64,000 nt of DNA from Branchiostoma floridae (lineage: Eukaryota > Chordata > Leptocardii > Amphioxiformes > Branchiostomatidae): NCBI RefSeq assembly GCF_000003815.2, contig NC_049986.1, positions 20,126,052 through 20,190,051 of the forward strand, read 5' to 3'. Below, piece by piece: positions 11,032-23,000 of this stretch (positions are counted from its first letter, which is position 1; the number at the start of each line of letters is the position of its first letter). Under the pieces are notes generated by a model, which worked only from the letters and a program-made list of their open reading frames with translations, searched no databases and was not told the DNA's origin. Made by a program: the position numbers and the translations under genes.

Positions 11032-14000
11032 TTACTCATTCGGGTTGGTGACCCGTCCTAAGAACAGGATCGTTCCAGTGGGTTTGTGCTGTATGAAGAA
11101 CAGGAACGGCCTGTTGACCATGAAGGACCGGCCGAAGTTCCCGCTGCGCCCCCGCATCACCACTGCTGTGGCCGCCGCTGCCTCCGAACCCTCTTCGTTT
11201 ACCTGGAATGATTGTTTTGTTTGAATTCACACAAGGCTGTGTAAAAGACATACAGTCGGGGATACTTACCAACTGGAGGCTATTATAAAGGGTAAGGCCT
11301 TTGTCACATTTCTAAACAGGGGTCCTGCCAGGCAGATTAACGAACGTAAAGTATGATATAAAAGCCACCAAACTACACAAGACGTAAAGAGAATAGTCGT
11401 GGACATTATTTGTGTTTATTATTAGGTTTCTATGTTTTTGTTTCCAGCCCGGGCGGGCCCTGGTTTGGAAATATGGCGTTAGCCCAACTGCACAATATAC
11501 CACAAGCAATATTAACGGTTACAATGCATACGAAATGCGTTTACAGAATGAGATACATTTGTACATGTTTTTTACAGGTAAAAATGAATAAGCGGGTCCA
11601 CCAAAATGCGCACGCACGAGGTCAAAGGTGAAGGCCCCTTACTAGGGCTGGGTACCGGTACAGAAAATTCAGGTCTAGGTCCGGTTCAGGTCCAGAGGAT
11701 CAGGTCCAGGTCCAGACCTGAACCTGGACCTGATTCAGTATGACTCATACCAATGGTCCATTTCACTACATCTGTTTGGGGGAGTATTAGACTTACACTG
11801 GCGTTTTAAAATACTACAACGATAACTGCACCTGTACGATTGGCTGTAAACTTTGGTAGAAATTACTATAAACTCTACTCTACTTCATTCTTGTCATTTT
11901 CTTCCAACTGCAAGCGCCAAAACGTGTGAATGCCTGATATAATATGATATGTTAATTTTCTAATCGGTCCAACATCCGGTCCACCTAATTTTTTCAGGTC
12001 CGGTTTTTCTGGACCGGTCCAATAAGAAAAACCGGTTTTGTACCGGTACGCTGTACCGATACCCAGCCCTACCCCTTACGTTTAGTCAAGTCTTGTCTAG
12101 ACCATGCTTGATACATGTCCGAAGGTGTTCTGTGTCTAACGTTATGTCTCATGGGCCTTCAGCTTTCACATACGCAGGCGCAAATCAAACCACGAACTAG
12201 CTTATGTAGCTCCTGTCTTTCGGAGTAAATATTTATAAAAAAACGATTTAATTTCATATTTTGGTACTCTCTGATATTTGCCATCATATATATACTTTGT
12301 ATTTCTATACTTGCGTTCTACGTCCTCAACGACATTGTTCTTGAGTTCTCTGAATGACCATGATGACATCTATCAGTACCGTGCGAATTCGACTACTGGG
12401 GGTGTCTCACTAATCTCGAACCAGATCCACGGTGAGTAATGTATAGTATCAAACTTTCCGTAGTTTCAAACTTCTCCGGTGCCCGTTTGACTCCCTTGGC
12501 CGGCTACACTCATTGGCCAGCTTTGATACTATCTTATGGCACCGTAGGATCTGCTTGGAGATTAGTGTCTCACTTTGTATGGAAGGGAATGTAATACTGA
12601 CCTCTACGAACGCCTTGTGCAGGACCTCCGACACGTGAAGCCCCTTCTCACCCGTGACCCCTGACAGGTCAGCGGTTTCCATGGAGAACAGGTCCGTCAT
12701 GCCCAGCGCAGTCAACTGATTCTTCAGGCTGAGCGCATGCGTCAGACGGAACTTTGGAAGAGCTACGTCCAAACTTCTCACCTCTTGTAAACTGGTAAAA
12801 ATAGGAGAAAGGTATGTCTATTAGCGCTTTCTAAAGGCTAGATAATGTTAATTAGCATGATTATTATTTACTTCATCTAGTGGTTGAAAAAAAAACGCGG
12901 GTAATGTGGCGTAACTAAAGGGTATTTGGCCCAGAACCTAGAGGTGCTGGATTAGAATCCTTTCACTCTATTGATCTTGTGCCCTTAGTAAAACCACGCG
13001 CTATACACGACTTTCCTCACTCCACCCTGATGTGAAAATGAGAAACGTACTTCGGTGGGAGGAGAGAGTTGGCCTCTGCCCCCATACCGTGTACGAGATA
13101 CAGGCAATAATCCATGTACGTAAATGAGCGTTTCTTATCGAGGTGGTTGGTTAAACTACACGTAACGTTATGTTTACAAAGTAACTTGTATAGAGTCTGC
13201 CATACAAAGTGAGTGACAACAACATCTTTCGTTCGCTTAGCTTAGCGTACATAGATATAGAAGCCAACCTTTTGCTGCGCGTCGCGTCCAACAGGGCCTC
13301 GCTGGTCAGAACGGCCTCTACGTCCTTCAACCCGAACATCTGTTTCGGTAGAATGACAAACATGGCCAGCTCGTCGCCAGCGTAAGGCAACTCCAACATT
13401 CGGCACCGCAGATTCGGCAAATCCGCCATTCTGAACTTCCCGCGCTGATGCATGGTGGGAGTCGTGACGTGGTTTCCGGAACTGGCGAAGAATTTCCGGT
13501 CGTATGTCTCCCTCGGGTCGAACTGCGTCTGCCACGTGCCCTTGAAATAGACTGCGTTCACTAGAACTAGTCTGGTCAGAGCGTTCAGGACATCCTGCAA
13601 GGGAAAGAGAGGAGGAAATACATTACTAAGCAAGCAATCAACCAATCATCTAAACAAAAGTAAGGTAAGCAAGCAATCAGCCAGCCAGTCAGCCAACCGA
13701 CCGACCGACCGAGCGACTGAGCGACCGACCGACGACCGAGCGAGCGAGCGACCGACGACCGACCGAGCGACCGACCGAGCGACAGACGGCCGACCGAGCG
13801 ATCGACCGACCGAGCGCGCGTGACCGACCGACCGACCGACCGACCAACCGACAAACCAACCAACCCACGTGCACCATCCAACCAGCCAGCCAGCCAGTCA
13901 GCCAGCAAACTACTCTTTCGGAATTAGATTATTACATTATCTTTACCTTTGGGATGAGGTCGTTGATCTTCCTTTTCGTCTGAGTTGACACCCAACTGTT

Positions 14001-17000
14001 GATCCTTGACCGAGACCTCTCCTCATCGAAAAAGTCCACCTTCTCCATACGAGCGTTGTAGTAACGGGAGGTGCCGCTCAAGAAATCGTCTTCTAATCTA
14101 GAGGAAAAGAATCATAGAACCGAATTATCAATTTATTCCATGCCTATAACGCGCAACACTGTAAAATGTCGTTTGGCCGCAGAATATGTTGTGTTGAATA
14201 AAGATTTTACACACATAATCATGTGTTGATTACAGCGTATACGAGGCAGCCACATAGATTTTTTCGAGCTCTTTCGTAAATTCTACGGCGTAACAATCAA
14301 TATGAAATGGGGCCTTCTGATTGGTCAACGTCGCCTGGCCTTACATTCATAATGTAACTTATCAGTAGCTGTATACTCTCCAAGTAGAGGTTACGCTCCT
14401 GCGCTGTTTAATACGTTTTTTAGTCGCTTTTGTCGGGCTTTCTATTTTGTATTGTATCTGGTATTGTCAAACCCAAATCTATTTTGACAATACAAGATAC
14501 AATACAAAATAGAAAGCCCGATGAAAACGACTTAAAAACAGCCGGAGCCTAACCTTTGCTTGGAGAGTAGTAGCCGTATACAACGCTTTGTCTTACATGA
14601 CAATTGTTGCTCAATAAACTTTGACCTTACTTGCTGTTGAATTGTATTTTCAAGTTTCCATTATGATTACAATTTTTCATCATGATCATGCATCTTAAAT
14701 AATTCAAATAGCCAGCCTCAGACAATCAACACCGCCCTGTACGCAAGACTAATCTTGGGTTGTTTGTCACACGACATAACGGACCAGCTACCGAGGGATG
14801 CACCCTGCAAAAATAACAGACTAAAGCCATACTACATGAGATCTTGCCCAGAAAGCGCAGATAAAGCTGTGACTTGAAAGGTATGTTTCAACCGGTAGAT
14901 AAACATCTTTGTTTATTTGTTTATTGAACTTTCCATATCAATGGAGGGCGAGACAAAACAGTTGACAGGTCACCTCTTCACGTTGTCTCCACGAAACGCC
15001 CGATTAAGCCGTGACTTAAAGGTATGTTTCTGCAGGTAGATAAACACTTAATTATAAGGTAAACCTATTGTATAGGCAGTCCGTTCCACCATATTCAAAG
15101 TTGAATTCTCCAAGCAGATGTTGAGGTGTAAGATCGTGACGTTTTCCGGAAAACTAAAGCCGGAAGAAAACGATAAACATTTTCACCCCACATCTGCTTG
15201 GATATTAGATGAGTACTGAAGAGGACACGTTGTCCCCTGAGACGTTTAGTTTGTAACGTCATAGTTCTGGAGAAATTCTACCGGACTGACAATGTCATCT
15301 CGCCAGGTCGCAGTCCGTTTCATTTTTTTTTTTTTGGCCTGTTGGGGTCGCAGAACACAGTATTGATCCCCAATAGCGGTTCGGGTATAAAGTAGTGCGC
15401 CAAAAAAGCCGTTAAGTCCACATTGTATTGTCTGTTGCAATCTGAATGATAAATCAAAGTCGTTGAGATTCTACTGTACCTGGCATGCAATACCCCCGAC
15501 GAACACAGCATAATCACAATTGACCGAAGCACAAGTTGGATTACGATGTTTGTTCGATCGATAGGTGTGAATTTAGTCCCTGATATTAGTAGAACCACTT
15601 CGTTCAAGGGGTATAAATACAGTTACTCCAAGTTTTCTTCAAGCAATTACTGTGATTGCTTACAGTCATTGCTTACAATACAGTCATTGCTTGAAGACAA
15701 TTACAATTTGGAGTAACTAGAACCACTTCATTTGACACATGAGCCAGAGCATGCAAAGAAAGGTCACAAATTATTTTTCGACGGTAGTGACTATAGAATG
15801 ACTATGATACGTTTTCTATCCTTCTCCTGATTTTCTCATCTAGACTGTGCAAACAAAGTCAGAAGCACGTCAGCAAAAAAGAGTAAACAACCCCAATATG
15901 AATATCAAGCAGCCAGATCCAGACAATCAACACAACCTTATATAACAAATGACCACTACTGTAATCTAAAACTATTGGTTACATACTGCTGGGGAAAAAC
16001 TACTGAAGTATTTATCCTCCCACGGACATAGGTCCACCGATATTTCTAAAAATCTCTGCTGCTTTATTTGCACACGAAGCAAGCATATACATGTATTCAA
16101 ATTAGTACACCCCTCCCTTGATGTACATTTATACCGCCATTCCACTAGGACGGCGCTCTTACCGCGCTCTCTCTTCGACCTAAAATTTGACATATCGCTC
16201 AACATCATCATCCGGGCGTGCTGGCTCAACGAATTGTATAGACAAGAATATTTTTACATTTTCGTTGTTTTGTTGTATTCTCAGTCACATGTTTACGTTT
16301 TGTACGATATACCAAGTGTAAAAGCGAAGGTTACACATATCCTTTTTATGTCGCAGTGAGAGCGCAGCGCTATCGCCTTCTAGTGGATCACGGGGGGGGG
16401 GGGGAGGGGGTCTTAGCCACGGTCTCGATACACATTGGCCCCCTCAGAAATCTTCACATCGACAACTGAAAAGCCAAAATCTATTCACACGTAATTTGGC
16501 ACATAATTTAGTCAAGAATTCCAGCATGTACACGTGGGTGTCGAAGCGAAAACGTTAACGTTGTACCTTTCTTTGTTGATTAATAAAACATACACAACGG
16601 AAAGCACTTTCTGTTAATCAGTATGCTTGGAGCCATTCCGAAATCTGATTTCAATTTCGTTGTTCTTTAACTTTTTAAAGTACAAAAAAAAAATTGACAA
16701 TAGGTCAACAAGAATAATCAAATTGCTGAGAGAACGACATCGAATCAAGCCAGACAACATTTACTCTCGACCTTGTGTAAACGAAGACGTTCGAATTCAC
16801 TTTCTTTGTATGTTTTTAGTTGGATATTTATTATCTTTTTTGAATTCGAGATCCAATTTTAAGATATTTTCTAGATTAGGCTTTAAAGAAAAAAATCATT
16901 GTTCTGTTTAGGTGGCAGGACACAATGGCAAGAAAGCTGCGACACCTACTTATTTTCCTTCTCATCATCCTGAAAGAGCCCAACACATCAGAACCGTACA

Positions 17001-20000
17001 TCTGTAAACCATCATCTCATACCAGATGCTGCAAGAGCCTCGGCCTCACCAGCATCCCTCCGAACCTCCCAGCATCCATCCGCGAGTTAGATTTACAAGA
17101 TAACCAGATATCTAGCATTCAGCCGGGTGCATTTGAAAATATTATCCAACTCGAAAAGTTGTGGCTGGACGACAACAAATTAGCAGAGCTTCAGGCAGGT
17201 GCCTTTAAAAATCTGATTTGGCTCTCCGAGTTGTATCTGAAGAACAACAAAATAAGAAATATCCAGGATGACACATTTGCAAATGTACCCCAGCTGCGAA
17301 TGTTAAAGCTGGATTACAACCAGATAACGATGATTCAGCCTGGGTTATTCTCCAACTTAATCACCCTCGAGTGGGTACATCTGAACGATAACAAGATAAG
17401 AAAGATCGAGGCGGGTACTTTTGTAGATCTACCCCAGTTAAAACGCGTGCAACTGGTCTATAACCGGATAACAAAGATTCAGGCCGGTGCATTTAAAAAT
17501 TTGCCGCAGCTACTAAAGGTGATTCTGTCCCAGAACCAAATAACAACGATTCTGTCTGGTGTTTTTGAAAATCTGCCCAGACTACAAACGCTGCACCTGA
17601 GACAAAACCAGTTGACAGAGATTCGGCCTGCCGCATTTGCAAATCTGCCCCAACTGGAAAATTTAGACCTTAGCCAGAACAAAATTTCTGCCATTTCCCC
17701 TTCAGCTTACGATTTGTTGGCATCCCTCAGTCGAATATCACTTCGCTGGAACCCACTTCAGTGTGACTGTAAAATGGCACCCTTCAGGCTAAAGATTGCT
17801 GAATTCTCCCTGGCGTACAAAACACAGCTAATATGTGCCAAACCCACTAAATTAAAGGGGAAACAACTTATAAAGATCAATCCTAAAGACTTGATATGTG
17901 AAGAACCTACCATACCAACACTGCCTGTTAATATCCAAACCTCATTCCCTTCACCTCCAGTGTCAGCATCTTCTCCATTTTGCGATACAGAAAACAATGC
18001 TGGAGGTCCTGAAGGCTCCACATCTGCCCCAAGGCTACCTTTTCGTCCCATAGAAAGTGCCGACAACTGTAACACCGTCACCTCCAGCTATCACTGGTAC
18101 TTTAAACACAATGCTGACTTAACAGCACGTTCTGCAGGCGAAACAAGCCAAACTAGAGCAACACGAGCTTCGCTCCTTGCAACTACTTCAGACGATCCAA
18201 AAATCGGCAGTTCCCATGAATTATCCCCTGGCCTCCCCCTTCCTGTCATCATTGCCTCCATCTTTGGTACAGTAGCTGGCATGGTCCTGACTGGTATCGT
18301 CATTCACACTATCTGGGAAAAGATGAGAGCCAGGCATCCTCATTTAGGATTAAATCCCAATGTTGTTGGTAGCACCACAAACGCTGCAGGAGCGGTTTCT
18401 GCCATCACCAGTGGTCATGATCAAAAAGGGCAGTGTCCATCTCACGTTAACATCCAGGGCAATGCCATTACCGAAATCAACACAAACACTACTGTGGCAT
18501 GTGACATTGTAGCAACCAGTGGTCAGGATCAGACCGGACAGGGCCAGTCTCACGCCATCACTGAATCCAACACACACACAACAGCTGCTTTAGTAACCAG
18601 TGGTCAAGGGCAGACAGAGCAGGGTCAGTCTCAGGCCATCACTGAATGCAACACAAACACCACAGCTGCTGTAGTGGCCAGTGGTCATGATCAGCCAGGG
18701 CAGGGCCAGTCTCACGCCATCACTGAATCCAACACACACACAACAGCTGCTTTAGTAACCAGGGGTCATGACCAGACAGTGCAGATAAGCCAGTCTCAGG
18801 CCATCATTGAATCCTTTGATGCTAGAAATCTCTCTTATGGCACGGGGCCGAATGTCTCCCAGCCAAATTCTCTGTGTGAAAATGTGGCCATCAGTGAATC
18901 CAACACAAACACAACAGCTATTGTAGTAACCAGTGATCAGAATCAGAGAAGGCAGACTAGCCAGTCTCAGGCCATCACTGAAACCAACACAAACACCACA
19001 GCTGCTGTAGTGGTCAGTGGTCAGGATCAGTCATCAAAGCAGGGCCAGTCTCAGGCCCTGGCTGAATCTTTTGATGCTAGAAATCTATCTTCTGGCACAG
19101 GGCCGAGTGTCTCACAGCCGAATTCTCTGTATGCAAATAAGGCCATCAGTGAATCCAACACAAACGCCACAGCTGCTGCAGTAACCAGTGGCTATGATCA
19201 GACAGGGCAGAGTCAGTCTCAGGCCATCACTGAATCTTTTGATGATAGTCATCTAAATAGCACAGGGCCGAATTCCCTGTATGAAAATGTGGCAATCAGT
19301 GGATCCAACATAAACGCCGTAGCTGCTGTGGTGACCAGTGGTCATGATCAGACAGGGCAGGGCCAGTCTCAGGCCATCACTGAATCATTTGATGCTAGAC
19401 ATCTATCTTATAGCACAGGGCCGAATTCCCTGTATGAAAATGTGGCAATCAGTGGATCCAACACAAACGCCGCAGCTGCTGTGGTGACCATTGGTCATGA
19501 TCAGAAAGGGCAGACTAGCCAGTCTCAGATCATCACTGAATCCAACACAAACACCACAGCTACTGCAATGACCAGTGGTCAGAATCAGACAGGGCAGGGT
19601 CAGTCTCAGACCATCACTGAATCCTTTGATTATAGTCATCTAAATAGCACAGAGCCGAATTCCCTGTATGAAAATGTGGCAATCAGCGGATCCAACATAA
19701 ACGCCGCAGCTGCTGTGGTGACCAGTGGTTATGATCATTCAGGGCAGGGCCAGTCTAAGGCCATCACTGAAGCCCACACAAACACCACAGCTACTGTAGT
19801 GGCCAGTATTCATGATCGGACAGGGCAACACCAGTCTCAGGCCATCACTGAATCCAAGCCAAACACCGTAGCTACTGTAGTGACCAGTGGTCAGGATCGG
19901 TCAGGGCCAGTTTCAGACCTTCACTGCTCTGATGTAGGGTCCTGTGGCATAACGGCGGGGAGTTTGGCTCATAATCAAAGGGTCCTGGATTCAAATCTGC

Positions 20001-23000
20001 AGGACACTTTTCAGGACGCTCCTCACTCCAGTCAGGTGAAAATAAGTACCTATCTTCGGTTAGGTCCACATTTACCGAAATGAGTAGGGGTGCTTGATGA
20101 TTTGTTGTACTATCTTCTTCTTCTTCGTTGTACTATGTAAACATTGTATTGTATTGTATGTATGTATCATTTGTATGTGTATCCAGGGCCTCCATGAAAA
20201 GCAGTGTTAGCCACTGATGGGAGCTTACCCTGGTAAAAGAACACCGAAATGAATGAATGAATAAATAAACTATCGCCTTACTTCATCCCCTGTTGTCCGA
20301 ACAGTTTGTTGGCCTCCACCAGCGTGTGCTTCTTGAGGTTTCCGAACATGGTTCTGCTGAGGTTAGAGAACGCCTGGTGAAAGTCTCCCTCAGTCAGATG
20401 TAGAACCTCCGCCATTTGGGCACTGTTTTAATGAACCAGATGTAAAATCAGATACCATGCACATACCAAGGAGCTTATATAGACATATATAGCCTCTTTG
20501 CACAGACTTATATCATCAACTGAACAGTTCTAAGCATTGATAATGTTCTCAACATATCCTACAAATTCATTGGTATCAATGTCAACTAGCTGTGATATAA
20601 TTCACATGTATATGATGTAATATTTGTGCAGAAATATACCCTATGACGTCAAAACCACAGTTGAGTTGGAATCATAAACTCCAACAATAGACCACATAGA
20701 AACTATTTCAAAACAAATTCCCCAGGAACTACTTAGATGATGCGACTTTGCACGAACTAGGGGAATTCTTTAGTCTCAAAGCAGACCCTACGATGTCTTA
20801 GAGGTAGTATCAAAGCTGGTCAAGGAGAATAGCCGGCACTGGCTCCCGTGCCCGTTTGACTCCCTTTGACCGGCTATACTCCTTGGTCAGCTTTGATACT
20901 ATCTCTAAGGCAATGTAGGGTCTGCTTGGAGACTAGGAATTCTTGCCAAACAGGCGCACTCATTACTGTTAGGCTAACCCTCGAGGCGTCGCCAAAAAGT
21001 AGCAGAGTGCATGTCCTTACGCGATATACATACATGTAAGGCAAAGACTAGTATCATAAAGTACCAAATGTCATTTAGCTGTAATATAATTCACATGCAC
21101 AATGAAATAGTATTGGTTTAGAAATATACCCAATGACATCAAAACCACAAAATGAATACAAAGATGATTACGAAACCAAGTATAATAAACTTAAAAAGCC
21201 GACAAATAGTTTTAAGTACTTGAGAATATTCCTATTGATTGTATTGTCCTTGTCAGCTGTCTTTGTAATAGTGACAGCTAGGCTTGTTGGGCAGCCCTGG
21301 CTGTGAATGCTCAACAGCCAAATCAATAAATGAACACAAAATTACAAAGCATGTGTCATAAACTGCAAAAAAAATGTAACAGAGTACATGTCCTTACGCT
21401 GTAGTGTGCCTGGCTCCCATGTACGTCATGGCCAGCGCGGCGGAGATGCTGTAGGGGGAGAAGAAGATGTTCCCGTCCGTCCGCTGACTCAGCTGCCGGT
21501 ACAGCGACAGGGCGAACGCGCTGTTGGCTTCTGCAACTTCATCCTCGGACATCACGGGGATAGGTTCTAAAAAGGCAAGGACACATCTTTGATGAAGGTA
21601 GATGAAGGTTATGCATTCAGGTAACAAATACACCGAATAAAAGTTGCTCATACAACTGGATGTGATTTTGAAAACGGTTAGACTTTTCAGATCATCATCC
21701 TCTTCATCCAGTCGTGCTGGTTGCATGGATGAACATGACTCTCTCCTTTCATCCATCCCTTTTATTCATAGCCTTGGGCAGATCTTTCACTGAACAGTAA
21801 GTGTCTTTGCAAAGCTGGTCTAGATAGGTTTAAGACAATTTCAGCCTCCAGCGACGCTGTTTTAAACATTGGACCGTTTCCAAAACTGTTTTTGTCATAC
21901 ATTTAAGACTCCGAGTGTCATGAGATAGATGCAACGTCGTATACGTAACATACCTTCTTTTTTTGGCGTTGTCGCAATCATTGTTGTGATGTCGGGCTTG
22001 TCTGTTGGTAGGTCTAACAGAAAAGGAAAAGGATAATATCGAATTGGAGCAATCTTCAATCGAAAACAAACACACACATCAAACTGAACTCTAACATCCA
22101 CTTCATGGTGTTATTTATTATTCACATGTGCTTACCAGGACATTAAAACCTTAGCCAATACTTTTAGACTACGAAATGATTTATATGGAGAAACTTACAA
22201 CTCCCAAATCGTTTATTTTCTTCTTTGTACATCTTTTCCACTTCTGAGATGTTCTTCTCTGAGTCGTCCTCTTCGCTGTTGTTTTCCTCTCGGACAGACG
22301 CCGCCGAAGTCTTAGGGTTCTAAAAGAAAAAAAAAAATCTTTGGAATTTTAAGTCTTAAGGATTATGACCACCCCAAGAAAGCACATTTCCCCTTCATGA
22401 CCCGAAAGTAAAGTGATGAGATGTAGTAGGGAGTGTACAATATATGTGCACCTTTCTTCTCTCACCACTTACGTACTAATTTTCAAAAGAACGGCTACTG
22501 GAAAACAATGACCGCTTTTATTGAAAATTTGGTGGATATTGATACAAGTTTTTTTTTTACTTCTGTACCTTATTGCTGGGCGATGTCTTGAACGTATTGA
22601 ACACCTGTCCTAACAGGTGTGTACGCTGTGCTTTTCTTTAATCTCCAAGCAAATCCTACGGTGCCATAAGATAGACTCAAAGCTGGCCAAGGAGTATAGC
22701 CGGCCAAAGGGAGTCAAACGGGCGCGTGCACACTCTTTGGCCGGCTTCACTCCTCTGCCAGCTTTTAAAACTATCTTCTGCTAACATTGGATCAGCTTGG
22801 AGATTACTTTACTTACCTTTTGGAAAGGTTTACAGCAGAACTTGTTGATATTCTTGAACAACAGTTGAGGTCCCTTCTGCTGGTAGAATGGTGTGAAGGT
22901 CTCCAGACTACAGCAGGACGGGAAGGTCATCTCTAACACGCAGGTGTGGAACCTTTCCTGTAGGGCCGCACTACAAGACGGGATTAACAACAGTAATTAT

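Larger units (their letters stand above)
33..11202. repeat. Tandem array of ~2.84-kb units carrying serpin loop exons
   Basis: Four head-to-tail units start near 33, 2872, 5711 and 8850. Units 1 and 2 are 2839 bp long and look identical throughout. Unit 3 is longer because a 156-bp sub-repeat is expanded near 8.2-8.8 kb. Unit 4 lacks about 0.5 kb after 9770 and ends in the intact minus-strand terminal exon of serpin 1. Each unit holds a plus-strand serpin terminal exon, a minus-strand 62-codon ORF, three TTCTGATTGG-type (inverted CCAAT) motifs in about 200 bp, and truncated minus-strand serpin tails. Bases 1-32 do not match the unit junctions, so 33 may be the left edge of the array. Confidence 0.93.

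Noticed and set aside
13585-13908. Minus-strand ORFs rich in [11 protein letters not shown]
   Set aside because: They come from a 4-bp simple repeat in a serpin 1 intron; every frame is similarly repetitive.
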